A stretch of DNA of 64,000 nucleotides from Pseudomonas sp. Fl4BN1 (lineage in GTDB: Bacteria > Pseudomonadota > Gammaproteobacteria > Pseudomonadales > Pseudomonadaceae). How positions within the stretch are numbered: position 1 is the stretch's first letter; every line of letters starts with the position of its first letter. The translations under genes were made by a program, and so were the position numbers. Shown here piece by piece: positions 9,726 to 19,072 of this stretch. The notes under the pieces were generated by a model. That model ran no database searches. It saw only the letters and a list, made by a program, of their open reading frames with translations, and was not told where the DNA came from. The stretch is from NCBI RefSeq assembly GCF_009908285.1, contig NZ_JAAARM010000005.1, forward strand, positions 62,001 through 126,000, in the 5' to 3' direction.

Positions 9726-10372
9726 TGACTCACTCCCCAGTAATTCTCATACAACAACTCACTTAATGGCCGCGGCTGTGCCCAGCCCTCCAACACCAGC
9801 ATTGGTGCAGGGTAAAACTCGGTAACCGGCCCCAGGCACAACACCGCCAAGGGCTTGGCGCCAGCCGGCAACCCCAGCAGGTCGGCCAGGGCCTGCGGCT
9901 CGAACAGCGACACCCAGCCCATTCCCAGGCCTTCGCTACGCGCTGCCAACCAGAGGTTCTGAATCGCACAGGACAGGGAGGCAAGGTCCATTTCCGGCAA
10001 GGTCCGACGACCAAAAACATGCCGCTCGCGTCCGTCCATCAATGCCGCTACCAGCACCTCGGCACAGTCATTGATACCTTCGACCTTGAGTTTCATGAAC
10101 TCGTCGGAACGTTCGCCCAGCGCCTCGGCAGTGCGCACCCGCTCCTCTTCCACCAGTTGCTGGATCTGCCCGCGCAGCAGGCGATCGCTGATACGGATAA
10201 AACGCCAAGGCTGCATCAACCCCACGCTGGGTGCCTGATGCGCCGCCTCCAGTAGACGCCTCAACAGCTCGGGCGCCACACTGCCACCGGCAAAATGACG
10301 CATGTCGCGCCGCTCGGCGATGGCGCGATAGACCGCCTCGCGCTCCGCCGCAGAAAAACCCTTCTCACTCAC
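9722..10372 (-). CDS. bluB: 5,6-dimethylbenzimidazole synthase (flavin destructase)
   Basis: BluB uses oxygen to break down reduced FMN into 5,6-dimethylbenzimidazole, the lower ligand of B12. The protein belongs to the nitroreductase fold: [21 protein letters not shown] near residue 20, [16 protein letters not shown] (flavin site), and [15 protein letters not shown] place the start at the GTG at 10372 ([12 protein letters not shown]), giving 216 residues, the usual size; the frame is open upstream but within cobB. This GTG overlaps the cobB stop (GTGAGTGA). Its presence shows oxygen-dependent lower-ligand synthesis. Confidence 0.92.
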   Translation of the reverse strand: MSEKGFSAAEREAVYRAIAERRDMRHFAGGSVAPELLRRLLEAAHQAPSVGLMQPWRFIRISDRLLRGQIQQLVEEERVRTAEALGERSDEFMKLKVEGINDCAEVLVAALMDGRERHVFGRRTLPEMDLASLSCAIQNLWLAARSEGLGMGWVSLFEPQALADLLGLPAGAKPLAVLCLGPVTEFYPAPMLVLEGWAQPRPLSELLYENYWGVSQ

Positions 10373-11717
10373 CTGCCACACCCTCGACAACCACCGACGT
10401 GCCGACAACAGCGTCAATCCCATCCGGAACAAACAAAGCCGCCATCGCCGCCGGATTGGACGGGAAATAGAAGTGCACATAAGAAGCCGTCATCCGCCCA
10501 TCGCGATACACCGCCTCCGCTCCCCGGCCGCCATTGGGGCTCACACCCCGGGCAATCGGCTCAAGCTCGGTACTGGTCAGGGAATGGTGATAGGTGTGGC
10601 CACGCAAGCTGCCCTCCGGCAACTCCACCGCCTGTAGGGCCAGGGCCGCCAGACGCTTTTGCATCACCGCCTCACCGGGCAGCAGCCCCAGCAGTTCGGC
10701 ACGCCGGCCTTCGACATCGGTCAGGGAATCCAGCAGATACAGCATGCCGCCGCACTCGGCGAGCAACGGCTTGCCGGCGCCATGGTGGGCGCGAATGGCG
10801 TCCAGCATCGAAGTGTTCTGCGCCAGCGCCTGATGGTGCAATTCGGGGTAACCACCGGGCAGGTACAGACTGTCTGCCTCGGGCAACTCTCGATCATGGA
10901 TGGGCGAGAAGAAACTCAACTGCGCGCCCATTGCCCGCAACAGGTCCAGGCTCGCACCGTAGGTAAAGGCAAACGCCTCGTCGCGCGCCACGGCGATACG
11001 CACACCTTCCAGCAGCGGCTCGCACACTACTGGCGCTGGCGCGGCGAAATCCACCGCCGGCGGCAACGCCACTTCACAGCTACTGGCCAGGGCTTGGGCA
11101 GCAGCATCCAGACGCAGGTCCAAGTCGTTCAGCTCGCTGGCTTGCACCAGCCCCAGGTGGCGACTGGGCAGCTCGATGCCGGTCTCCCGAGACAAAGCGC
11201 CATACCAACGCAAACCTTCGGTAAGGCTGCCTTCAAGCAACTGCGCATGACGCAGGGTGCCGACGCGGTTGGCCAGCACCCCGGCGAACGGCAGGTCTGG
11301 CTGGTAGCGCGCCAGGCCCAAGGCCAGGGCGCCAAAGGTCTGGGCCATGGCAGTGCCATCGATCACCCCCAGCACCGGCACGCCGAAGTGCCGCGCCAAA
11401 TCGGCGCTGGAGGGTGTGCCATCAAACAAGCCCATGACCCCTTCGATAAGGATCAGGTCGGCTTCGCCTGCAGCCTCCCAGAGCAGCCGACGACTTTCCT
11501 GCTCGCCCACCATCCACATGTCCAACTGATAGACCGGAGCACCGCTGGCACGCTCAAGAATCATCGGATCGAGAAAGTCCGGACCGCATTTGAATACCCG
11601 GACCTTGCGCCCCTGATTACGGTGAAGACGGGCAAGCGCTGCGGTCACGGTGGTCTTGCCCTGGCCGGAAGCCGGTGCGGCAATCAATACCGCCGGGCAA
11701 TGACGAACATCGGTCAT
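10365..11717 (-). CDS. cobB: Cobyrinate / hydrogenobyrinate a,c-diamide synthase
   Basis: This glutamine-dependent amidase acts on the a and c side chains of hydrogenobyrinic acid (aerobic route) or cobyrinic acid. The protein has 450 residues from the ATG at 11717: an N-terminal P-loop APASGQGKTTVTAALAR, the motif GLFDGTPSSADLAR, and a C-terminal amidotransferase-like domain with the Cys in LLAECGGMLYLLD. The ATG at 11717 is preferred over an upstream one at 11741 because it lies 10 bases after cobO and gives the family N terminus. The substrate form cannot be told from sequence. Confidence 0.93.
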   Translation of the reverse strand: MTDVRHCPAVLIAAPASGQGKTTVTAALARLHRNQGRKVRVFKCGPDFLDPMILERASGAPVYQLDMWMVGEQESRRLLWEAAGEADLILIEGVMGLFDGTPSSADLARHFGVPVLGVIDGTAMAQTFGALALGLARYQPDLPFAGVLANRVGTLRHAQLLEGSLTEGLRWYGALSRETGIELPSRHLGLVQASELNDLDLRLDAAAQALASSCEVALPPAVDFAAPAPVVCEPLLEGVRIAVARDEAFAFTYGASLDLLRAMGAQLSFFSPIHDRELPEADSLYLPGGYPELHHQALAQNTSMLDAIRAHHGAGKPLLAECGGMLYLLDSLTDVEGRRAELLGLLPGEAVMQKRLAALALQAVELPEGSLRGHTYHHSLTSTELEPIARGVSPNGGRGAEAVYRDGRMTASYVHFYFPSNPAAMAALFVPDGIDAVVGTSVVVEGVAGE

Positions 11718-11727
11718 GAATTCACAC

Positions 11728-12339
11728 TCACAGCTCAACACCTTTCTGTGCCTTGATACCGGCCTGGAAAGCGTGCTTGACCACGCCCATCTCAGTAACG
11801 GTATCTGCCAGCTCGATCATCTCCGGCTTGGCCCCGCGCCCTGTCACCACTACGTGCTGCATCGGTGGACGGGCCTGCAGGTCACTGAGCACCTGATCCA
11901 AGTCCAGGTAGCCGTGCTTGAGAGCGATGTTCAACTCATCGAGTACCACCAGACCGATGCTCGGGTCGCTCAACAGCTCCTTGGATACCGCCCAGGCAGC
12001 CTCAGCCGCGGCGATATCGCGCTGACGATCCTGGGTTTCCCAGGTAAAGCCCTCGCCCATCACATGAAAGCGCACCTGGTCCGGAAAACGCCGGAAAAAC
12101 AGCTCTTCGCCAGTACTGTTACGACCTTTGATGAACTGCACCACACCGCAATTCATGCCGTGGCCCATGGACCGCGCCAGCATGCCAAAGGCCGAACTGC
12201 TCTTGCCTTTGCCATTGCCAGTCAACACCAGCAACAGGCCGCACTCATTGGGTGAGTTGGCAATGCGTTCGTCGATCACGGCTTTTTTTCGCAACATGCG
12301 CGCCAGATGGCGCTCGTCACGATCAGGGGAATCACTCAT
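11728..12339 (-). CDS. cobO: Cob(I)yrinic acid a,c-diamide adenosyltransferase
   Basis: CobO (BtuR/CobA type) attaches the 5'-deoxyadenosyl group from ATP to cobalt(I) corrinoids in the cytoplasm. The 203-residue protein has the modified P-loop GNGKGKSSSAFG near residue 35 and the family motifs GMNCGVVQFIKG and VLDELNIALKHGYL. The start at 12339 gives the family length; the frame remains open upstream through the leader. It is the first gene of the operon, about 90 bases downstream of the B12 riboswitch, so it is the first gene controlled by it. Confidence 0.95.
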   Translation of the reverse strand: MSDSPDRDERHLARMLRKKAVIDERIANSPNECGLLLVLTGNGKGKSSSAFGMLARSMGHGMNCGVVQFIKGRNSTGEELFFRRFPDQVRFHVMGEGFTWETQDRQRDIAAAEAAWAVSKELLSDPSIGLVVLDELNIALKHGYLDLDQVLSDLQARPPMQHVVVTGRGAKPEMIELADTVTEMGVVKHAFQAGIKAQKGVEL

Positions 12340-12429
12340 GGGGCAGCTCTCCGTTGGGGCTGGGGAACGGCGGGCAGGAAAAGAAATAGACGGCATAAGC
12401 CTGGCATCGCCCACCGTGATGCCGTTGGA

Positions 12430-12642
12430 TGGATCAGGCCGGTCTCCGGGCTCATGAGGGGCATCACTGCCGGACTGCGCACCTTCCCATATCGTCCCCG
12501 ACACAGTGGCACCTGGCGCAGTCTTGACTCATCTACCGTTGCGGGGGCAGCGCCGGATTTGTCGCCGGCTCCATCGCTGGAACAGGCCCTGACCGGCTTC
12601 CCTGTTTCACTCTGTCGACCACCGGCCACAGAGCACCTGAAA
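12430..12642 (-). promoter_or_regulatory. Cobalamin (AdoCbl) riboswitch upstream of cobO
   Basis: Read on the minus strand, the leader holds all the conserved pieces of a cobalamin riboswitch in order: the GGTGCTCTGTGGCC entry, GAAACAGGGAAGCCGGT, GCTGCCCCCGCAACGGTA, the GCCACTGTGTCGGGG arm, GGGAAGG, and the B12 box GAGCCCGGAGACCGGCCTG (12435-12454). It lies about 90 bases before cobO. Such elements shut down B12 synthesis genes when adenosylcobalamin is plentiful. I see no strong U-tract terminator before cobO, so translational control is a possibility. Confidence 0.95.
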
Positions 12643-12826
12643 CAAGTCGCGAAGGTTAGAGGGTTGGGGGTGGAGCGTCAATTAAAGCCGGCCGTCGAGT
12701 CCACCAGAAAACTGCACTGCATCAACAAACTGACGCCAATCTTGTGCCACACTGATCACAGTGATATCAAATGGCCACAAATCACCCCCCCACTATCCTG
12801 CCAGACAACAATAAGGACGGACCCCG

Positions 12827-13408
12827 ATGCAAGGCATGATCATCAGCAACCCGAAACTGGAATTCCTGCGCCCGATGCTGGAACGCTGGTTCGACTGCAT
12901 TGACCGCTACAACACGATTCGCGGCGATAACGAAACGCCCTACTGGTTCGACGAGCGAGCCAACCTTGGACTGCTCTCCGCGGCCGCCTGGATGGCAGAG
13001 ATGGTCAGCCTGGAACACAGCCCCAGCAAAAAGCAGCAGGAAGAAGGCGCCCGCAACGCTCGCACCGACCTGTATCTGGCCACCAAGGACGAACGCGCCT
13101 ATATCCAGGCCACCCAGCGCTGGCCGCGGGTCAACAGCCTGCACTTGACCCAGGCCTTGCTGGACGCTGCCCTTGATGCGAAAAAGATCAGCTACGCCAG
13201 CGACCTGAAGCTTGGCTGCCTGTTCGTCGCTCCGCAAAAAGCCCAACACAGCGCCACCCCCGAAGAGCTCCAGGACATGCTCGACGAACTGCAGAAAGAA
13301 CACTGCTGCGCGGTAGCCTGGTACTTCCCTTACGCCTATCGCAAGCTGCGCAACGAAGCCGGCAACTACCATCCCGGGATCGCGGTATTGTTCAAGGAGT
13401 CTCGCTGA
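12827..13408 (+). CDS. Unrecognised conserved-looking protein (193 aa)
   Basis: I do not recognise this protein. It is a soluble, acidic-to-neutral protein of 193 residues without signal peptide or membrane segment. It is rich in aromatic residues (RWFDCIDRYN, YWFDERANLG) and ends in WYFPYAYRKLRNEAGNYHPGIAVLF. The middle has a charged helix (PSKKQQEEGARNARTDLYLATKDERAY) and a second predicted helix EELQDMLDELQKEH. The ATG at 12827 has AAGGA at a suitable distance. Codon use is like its neighbours. It is divergent from the cobalamin operon and close to the next gene (70 bases), with no clear functional link. Confidence 0.75.
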   Translation: MQGMIISNPKLEFLRPMLERWFDCIDRYNTIRGDNETPYWFDERANLGLLSAAAWMAEMVSLEHSPSKKQQEEGARNARTDLYLATKDERAYIQATQRWPRVNSLHLTQALLDAALDAKKISYASDLKLGCLFVAPQKAQHSATPEELQDMLDELQKEHCCAVAWYFPYAYRKLRNEAGNYHPGIAVLFKESR

Positions 13409-13478
13409 CCAGGTGGAACCATCGACTGGCTATGCTCCTCTATGACTACGATGTCCATGCACTCATAGGGAAATCAGC

Positions 13479-14798
13479 ATGCTCAAACTTCGACACACCT
13501 TGCTTATCGCCATCGCCGCCGGCCTCAGCGCCTGCGGTGAGACCTCCAGCCTGCAGGTCTCGGACGGTACCGGACCGAACCCCAAACTGCCGGAACCCAA
13601 CCCGACGCTGATCCCCACCGTCAACATCGCCCCGGCCATTGGCTGGCCTCAAGACGGAAAACCCGTGGCAGCGGCCGGCACCCAAGTCAATGCCTTCGCC
13701 GAGAACCTCGACCATCCGCGCTGGCTCTACGTATTGCCCAACGGCGATGTACTGGTGGCAGAAACCAATGCACCGCCCAAGCCGGACGACAGCCAGGGCA
13801 TCCGTGGCTGGATTGCCAGCAAGGTGATGAGCCGCGCCGGCGCCGCCGCACCCAGCGCCAACCGCATCACCCTGCTGCGGGACCTGGATCACGACGGCGT
13901 GGCAGAAACCCGTACCGTGCTCCTGGAAAACCTCAACTCCCCCTTTGGCATGACCCTGGTGGGCAATGACTTGTATGTAGCCGATACCGACAAGCTGCTG
14001 CGCTTCCCCTACCAGGACGGTGACACTCGGATCAGCGCCCCCGGCACCAAGGTGCTCGACCTGCCCGGCGGCACACTCAACCACCACTGGACCAAAAACG
14101 TCATCGCCAGCAAGGACGGGAGCAAGCTGTACGTCACCGTGGGCTCCAACAGCAACGTCGGCGAGAACGGCCTGGACAAAGAACAAGGCCGGGCAGCGAT
14201 CTGGGAAGTGGATCGTGCCAGCGGCGAGCATCGACTGTTCGCCACCGGCCTGCGCAACCCCAACGGCCTGGCCTGGGAACCTGTCAGCGGAGCACTCTGG
14301 ACCGCGGTGAATGAGCGGGATGAGATCGGCAGCGACCTGGTGCCGGACTACATCACCTCGGTCAAGGACGGCGCCTTCTACGGCTGGCCCTTCAGTTACT
14401 ACGGGCAGCACGTGGATGTACGGGTCAAACCACAGAACCTCGACCTGGTAGCCAAGGCAATCGCACCGGACTACGCCGTAGGACCCCATACCGCTTCGCT
14501 GGGACTGACTTTCGCTGAAGGCAGCAAACTTCCCGCCCCCTTCACCGAGGGAGCCTTCATCGGCCAGCACGGCTCCTGGAACCGCAACCCCCATAGCGGC
14601 TACAAGGTGATATTTGTGCCCTTCAGTACGGGCAAACCCCAGGGACAACCTGTCGATGTACTCAGCGGTTTTCTCAATGCCGATGAAAAAGCCCTGGGCC
14701 GCCCGGTAGGAGTCGTGATTGATCAGCAAGGGGCGTTATTGGTCGCCGATGATGTCGGCAACAAGATCTGGCGAGTCTCCGCCGCCAAGGCCCCCTAA
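13479..14798 (+). CDS. PQQ-type sugar (sorbosone-like) dehydrogenase lipoprotein
   Basis: This 439-residue protein belongs to the soluble glucose/sorbosone dehydrogenase beta-propeller family that oxidises sugars, often with PQQ. A lipoprotein signal is visible: [19 protein letters not shown] with the lipobox Cys at residue 19. Propeller features are [20 protein letters not shown], the [12 protein letters not shown] motif, [15 protein letters not shown] and [10 protein letters not shown], all usual in this family. It is likely anchored to a membrane facing the periplasm. Its stop is 2 bases from the end of the convergent methyltransferase gene. The actual substrate and cofactor use are inferred from family only. 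Confidence 0.87.
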   Translation: MLKLRHTLLIAIAAGLSACGETSSLQVSDGTGPNPKLPEPNPTLIPTVNIAPAIGWPQDGKPVAAAGTQVNAFAENLDHPRWLYVLPNGDVLVAETNAPPKPDDSQGIRGWIASKVMSRAGAAAPSANRITLLRDLDHDGVAETRTVLLENLNSPFGMTLVGNDLYVADTDKLLRFPYQDGDTRISAPGTKVLDLPGGTLNHHWTKNVIASKDGSKLYVTVGSNSNVGENGLDKEQGRAAIWEVDRASGEHRLFATGLRNPNGLAWEPVSGALWTAVNERDEIGSDLVPDYITSVKDGAFYGWPFSYYGQHVDVRVKPQNLDLVAKAIAPDYAVGPHTASLGLTFAEGSKLPAPFTEGAFIGQHGSWNRNPHSGYKVIFVPFSTGKPQGQPVDVLSGFLNADEKALGRPVGVVIDQQGALLVADDVGNKIWRVSAAKAP

Positions 14799-14800
14799 GC

Positions 14801-15469
14801 TCAGCGCTTGCGGCACAGGGTCAAGCCGTCGCCCAGAGGCAACAGCGACAGATCGATACGCGGGTCATCCTTCAAGGCGCGATTGAGCGCCTGGATGGCT
14901 CGAGTATCGTCACTGGCAGAAGCCAGCTCTAGCACTCTCCCGCTCCATAGGGTGTTATCGAACACGGCAAGCCCTCCCACCCGCAGCAAGCGCAACGCAG
15001 CCTCCAGATAAGCGGGATAATTGGCCTTGTCGGCGTCGATGAAGAGCAGATCGAAACACTCCAGCTGTCCCGCCCGCTCCAGACTGGCAAGGGTTTCCAG
15101 GGCCGGAGCCAGGCGCAGATCAATGCGCTCACTGAGCCCCGCCTCCTGCCAATAACGGCGTGCAGTGAGGTTGTAGTCACCAGGAATGTCGCAGCAGATC
15201 AGCGAACCGCCTTCAGGCAGCGCCTGAGCCATGCATAAGGCGCTGTAGCCGGTGAAGGTGCCGACTTCCAGCACCCGGCGAGCACCGATCAGCTTCACCA
15301 GCAGCGCGAGAAACTGTCCTTGCTCGGGCGCCACCTGCCAGCGGGCGGTAGGCAACGCCTGGGTTTCATCGCGAAGGCGACGCAACAAGGGCGTTTCGCG
15401 CAGGGAGACATCCAGCAGGTATTGGTACAGGGCATCGTCGAGGTTGAGCGTCCGAGCGGTCACAAGCAC
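14801..15469 (-). CDS. Class I SAM-dependent O-methyltransferase (CCoAMT-like)
   Basis: This 222-residue protein matches the caffeoyl-CoA O-methyltransferase-like family, which methylates catechol-type hydroxyls with a divalent metal. Motif I is VLEVGTFTGYSALCMA near residues 78-93. The metal/acidic motif is LLFIDADKANYPAYLE near residue 150, followed by LAVFDNTLWSGRV. The first residues (LDDALYQYLLDVSLRETPLL) are family-typical. The acceptor is unknown. It is 16 bases upstream of the NlpC/P60 gene on the same strand. Confidence 0.87.
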   Translation of the reverse strand: MLVTARTLNLDDALYQYLLDVSLRETPLLRRLRDETQALPTARWQVAPEQGQFLALLVKLIGARRVLEVGTFTGYSALCMAQALPEGGSLICCDIPGDYNLTARRYWQEAGLSERIDLRLAPALETLASLERAGQLECFDLLFIDADKANYPAYLEAALRLLRVGGLAVFDNTLWSGRVLELASASDDTRAIQALNRALKDDPRIDLSLLPLGDGLTLCRKR

Positions 15470-15485
15470 CTCGACCAGCGAAGGG

Positions 15486-16019
15486 TTATGGATTGTGCGC
15501 CAGGTGTTCCGGCTGCAACACGCGCTTCGCGCTCAGGTAGGCTTTCTGCCAATAGGCCTTGGACAGGCTGTCGAGCTTCACCGTACCGCCCGTGGCCGGC
15601 GCATGCACGAAACGCCCTTCACCGACATAGATCCCGGCATGACTGACCTGGGAACCACCATTGGTAGCGAAGAAGATCAAGTCGCCAGTCTGCAAGGCAT
15701 TCTTGCCGACATCCTGAGCCTGCATGCCAATCATTTCACGGGTCGAACGCGGCAGCGAAATGCCCGCCGCATCCCGGTAGACATAACCGATCAGGCCGCT
15801 GCAGTCGAATCCGGAATCCGGCGTATTGCCACCCCAGCGATAAGGCGTGCCTACCAGGCCCAAGGCACGAAACAGCACGTCTTCGGCAACCGGGGAGAAA
15901 GACTGCGAGGAGTTGAACACCGGAGCACGCACCGCAGGCGCGGGTGGCGGAGTACGGCTGGCACAGGCGCTGAGCAGCGCGGCGAGGGCAATGAGCGCGA
16001 AACGGGCTGAGGTCGACAT
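15486..16019 (-). CDS. NlpC/P60 cell-wall peptidase lipoprotein (first of a tandem pair)
   Basis: This 177-residue lipoprotein likely cleaves peptidoglycan stem peptides in the periplasm. The signal ends in the lipobox LSAC (Cys19). The C-terminal NlpC/P60 domain shows the catalytic Cys in GFDCSGLIGYVY and the His in VSHAGIYVGEGRFVHA. Start 16019 is chosen because the lipoprotein signal begins there; the upstream extension lacks signal features. A paralogue with the same layout lies directly upstream, beyond a hairpin terminator. Confidence 0.9.
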   Translation of the reverse strand: MSTSARFALIALAALLSACASRTPPPAPAVRAPVFNSSQSFSPVAEDVLFRALGLVGTPYRWGGNTPDSGFDCSGLIGYVYRDAAGISLPRSTREMIGMQAQDVGKNALQTGDLIFFATNGGSQVSHAGIYVGEGRFVHAPATGGTVKLDSLSKAYWQKAYLSAKRVLQPEHLAHNP

Positions 16020-16065
16020 AAGCTGAACGATCCTGATCGGGATGCGGCTTTCTCTGCCGTGATAC

Positions 16066-16101
16066 TGAAAACAAAACCGCGTAAGCAAGGCTTACGCGGT
16101 T
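16066..16101 (-). terminator. Rho-independent terminator between the two NlpC/P60 genes
   Basis: A 12-bp perfect stem (AACCGCGTAAGC with GCTTACGCGGTT) with a 3-base loop is followed, on the minus strand, by TTTTGTTTT. It ends transcripts of the upstream paralogue (16184-16804) before the next gene. Confidence 0.85.
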
Positions 16102-16183
16102 AGTTTCAACAATAGATCAGGATTCTAGCGCCTACGCGCCAAACTTCAAGTAAGACTTTAACTTCGCCCTACAAATAGTCCGC

Positions 16184-16804
16184 TTATTTGCGTGCAGTAA
16201 CCACGGTCGGCGCCATGGCCAGTGCACGCTTGGCTTCGATGAAGGTCTTGCTCCAGTAGCTATCGCCAAGGCTATCAACCCGCACGCCGCCACTGCGTCG
16301 GCTGCTGGAGTGGATGAACTGATCATCACCCAGGTAGATGCCTGCGTGACTGACGCGCCCGCGGCCGTTGGTGCTGAAGAACAGCAGATCACCCGGCTTG
16401 AGGTTGTTACGCGCCACCAGAGGAGCTTTTACGTTGATCATTTCGCGAGTGGAACGCGGCAGGTTCATACCCGCCTCTTCACGAAACAGATAGCCGATGA
16501 AACCACTGCAATCGAAGCCGGCTTCCGAGGTACCGCCGAAACGGTAGCGAGTACCGATCAGGGACATGCCGCGCTCGAGGATGCTGTCAGCCAGAACTGG
16601 CAACTGGTAAGGCTTGCTGTCAGAGAACTCTGCCAGTTCCTTTTCAGTTGCCAGCTCTTCCTGATAAACAGCGGAAGATTGGTTCTTTGCGGAGACTTGA
16701 GTCTGTTGTGCGGGCTGCTGCTGGGACACCGGAGTGTGAGAAGCGCAACCAAACAACAGGGTGACGAGTGCGAGAGGCACGAGGGGTGCGAAGCGATTTA
16801 GCAT
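16184..16804 (-). CDS. NlpC/P60 cell-wall peptidase lipoprotein (second of a tandem pair)
   Basis: This 206-residue protein has a lipoprotein signal with the lipobox LFGC (Cys20), a Gln-rich linker (VSQQQPAQQTQVSAKNQ), and a C-terminal NlpC/P60 domain: catalytic Cys in GFDCSGFIGYLF and His in VSHAGIYLGDDQFIHS. It resembles the downstream protein across the whole catalytic domain (shared DCSG, LPRSTREMI, VSHAGIY, YW-K, AKRAL), so the pair is probably an old duplication; the linker is its main difference. The start is uncertain between the ATG at 16804 and a GTG at 16810; neither has a strong ribosome site. Confidence 0.88.
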   Translation of the reverse strand: MLNRFAPLVPLALVTLLFGCASHTPVSQQQPAQQTQVSAKNQSSAVYQEELATEKELAEFSDSKPYQLPVLADSILERGMSLIGTRYRFGGTSEAGFDCSGFIGYLFREEAGMNLPRSTREMINVKAPLVARNNLKPGDLLFFSTNGRGRVSHAGIYLGDDQFIHSSSRRSGGVRVDSLGDSYWSKTFIEAKRALAMAPTVVTARK

Positions 16805-17027
16805 GGGCACGACCGTGGCTTGAAATAAATGAAGCCGCGACTATGCCTTCTATCGCCCTCATTTGCAAATTCAATCGATCAGAATGTGACTTATGAGTTT
16901 CTTTCGTACATCTAAGGCTTTAAGCCCATTTTAAGTCCGCCTGCCTCTGGAAACCCTTCCAAAGGCGCGTTTTCTGACGCCTGAAATATGCCAAAACCCT
17001 AGGAAAAAACCGCTGCAGGCCTCGGTT

Positions 17028-17732
17028 TTACCAGCCCAGGGTCTCTTTCAAGAACGGGATTGTCAGCTTGCGCTGGGCTTGCAATGAGGCTTGGTCAAGA
17101 CGCTCAAGAAGCTCGAACAAGGCACTCATGCTGCGGGTACCACGGGTCAGGATAAAATGCCCGACCTCATCGGTCAGGTGCAGACCGCGACGGGATGCAC
17201 GCAACTGCAAGGCACGCAATTTATCTTCATCGGAAAGCGGACGCATTTGGAAGATCAGCGCCAGAGTCAGGCGGGATTTCAAGTCCGCCAACTTCACCGG
17301 CAACTCACGGGGCGAAGTCGAGGCCGCGATCAACAGACGGCGCCCACTGTCACGCAGACGGTTGAATAGATGGAACAGCGCCTCCTCCCAATCAGCCTTG
17401 CCGGCCACCGCCTGCAAATCATCCAGACAGACCAACTCATACTGTTCAAGGTTGTCGAGAATCTCGATACCGCGATCCAGCAGCTCCGCCAGCGGCAGAT
17501 ATACCGCAGGCTCACCTAACTGCTCAAAACGCAAACAGGCCGCCTGCAACAAATGCGTGCGCCCCACACCGTCCTTACCCCAGAGGTAGATCAGGCTTTC
17601 GGTCCAACCGGCGTCGGCTTCGCATAGGCGCTCGACGTAGCCGAGTGCTGCGGCATTGGCGCCTGGGTAGTAGTTGATGAAGGTGGCGTCATCACGCAGA
17701 CGCACACCTAGGGGCAGCTGAATCGGTTTCAT
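17028..17732 (-). CDS. hda: DnaA regulatory inactivator Hda
   Basis: Hda is a AAA+ protein that, with the sliding clamp, stimulates ATP hydrolysis by DnaA and so prevents over-initiation of replication. The 234-residue protein begins MKPIQLPLGVRLRDD; QLPLG is a clamp-binding motif of the QL-x-L type. A P-loop variant is present (GKDGVGRTHLLQAA near residue 53), as is a Walker B-like LVCLDDLQAVAG; the DnaA-type DNA-binding domain is absent. The gene stands alone, with a 229-base gap to the next minus-strand gene upstream. Confidence 0.92.
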   Translation of the reverse strand: MKPIQLPLGVRLRDDATFINYYPGANAAALGYVERLCEADAGWTESLIYLWGKDGVGRTHLLQAACLRFEQLGEPAVYLPLAELLDRGIEILDNLEQYELVCLDDLQAVAGKADWEEALFHLFNRLRDSGRRLLIAASTSPRELPVKLADLKSRLTLALIFQMRPLSDEDKLRALQLRASRRGLHLTDEVGHFILTRGTRSMSALFELLERLDQASLQAQRKLTIPFLKETLGW

Positions 17733-17961
17733 GCTGACTGAACAGTTCCAAACGAACCGTTAGTGGCCTCTGTGTAAAGTTTGCAAAGTTTATACCCGTG
17801 ACGCCGAGCGCACAATGCAGCAGACCACAAGCAAAATCAAAGGTTTGCATCAGCCGAAAGCCGTCGGAAGGGATTCTTTGACAGACCGGATGACCGTCAA
17901 CAGAAGCTCATGACTGGGCGCCCATCAAGGACGCCCAGCATTTACCAGCTCTTTACCCGCC

Positions 17962-19035
17962 TTACAGATCAGGGTCTTCAGCACCACTGTAGAGGCCGGA
18001 GCCCTTGTACAGATCGTGCACGTGACGCACCAACACCATGATCACCGCAGCCACGGGCAAGGCCAGCAACACCCCGGTAAAACCGAACAACTCGCCACCA
18101 GCGAGAATCGCGAAAATCACCGCCACCGGGTGCAAGCCAATACGGTCACCGACCAACAACGGCGTCAGCACCATGCCTTCCAACGCTTGCCCCACCATGA
18201 ACACTGCGACGATACCTATCATCGGGTACAGATCGCCGCCGAACTGGAACAGACCAGCGATCAATGCCGCACCGATGCCAATGACAAAACCCATGTACGG
18301 CACGATCGCCGCCAGTCCTGCAATCAAACCAATCAACAGACCCAGTTCGAGCCCCACCAGCATCAGGCCCGCGGCATAGATCACCCCAAGGGCCAGCATC
18401 ACCAGCAATTGTCCGCGGACAAAAGCCCCCAGCACCTCATGACACTCACCCGCCAAGGACACTACCTGCTCCTCGCGGTTGCGCGGCAGCAGGCTGCGGA
18501 TCTTGGCCATCATCAAGTCCCAGTCCCGCAGCAAGTAGAAGCTGACCACCGGGATCAGCACCAGGTTGGCCAGCCAACCGATCAGCGCCAACCCTGAAGC
18601 GGTGGCCTGGCTCAGCACCACACCAACAATGTCGCTGGTCTGCCCCATATGCTCGCTGATTGCCGCCTTGACCTTGTCGAACTTCCAGAAGCCGTCTGCC
18701 AGCCCCAGCCTGGACTGCACCCAGGGCATGGCACTGTGCTGGACCCAATCGAGCATCTGCGGCGCTAGCTCATAAAGCCGCACCAACTGCTTGGCCAACA
18801 TCGGTACCAGCACCAACAGCAGCGTCATGACAATCAAGGTGAACAGCGCGAATACCGCTACCACACCCCAGGTACGGGACATCCCCCACTTCTCTAGCCG
18901 ATCCACCAGCGGATCGAACAGGTAGGCCAGCAACAGCGCCACCAGGAACGGACTGAGGATCGGGTGCAGCAGGTAGACGAACCCACAGACCAGGATTACC
19001 CCGCCCAACCAGACCCAACGACGCGTATCTGCCAT
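17962..19035 (-). CDS. AI-2E/PerM-family membrane transporter
   Basis: This 357-residue integral inner-membrane protein has about eight hydrophobic segments. The C-terminal half carries the family core: GLLIGLIAGLAAIVPYMGFVIG and QALEGMVLTPLLVGDRIGLHPVAVIFAILAGGELFGFTGVLLALPVAAV. Members are annotated as AI-2 exporters (TqsA), permease PerM, or Na+/H+ antiporters, so the transported substrate cannot be assigned. The preceding DUF2066 gene is on the same strand, 37 bases upstream, so they may form a unit. An imperfect hairpin lies just past the stop (17914-17938). Confidence 0.87.
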   Translation of the reverse strand: MADTRRWVWLGGVILVCGFVYLLHPILSPFLVALLLAYLFDPLVDRLEKWGMSRTWGVVAVFALFTLIVMTLLLVLVPMLAKQLVRLYELAPQMLDWVQHSAMPWVQSRLGLADGFWKFDKVKAAISEHMGQTSDIVGVVLSQATASGLALIGWLANLVLIPVVSFYLLRDWDLMMAKIRSLLPRNREEQVVSLAGECHEVLGAFVRGQLLVMLALGVIYAAGLMLVGLELGLLIGLIAGLAAIVPYMGFVIGIGAALIAGLFQFGGDLYPMIGIVAVFMVGQALEGMVLTPLLVGDRIGLHPVAVIFAILAGGELFGFTGVLLALPVAAVIMVLVRHVHDLYKGSGLYSGAEDPDL

Positions 19036-19072
19036 AAACCACTCCAGCTTCTATATAGAAGGAAACAACCCG

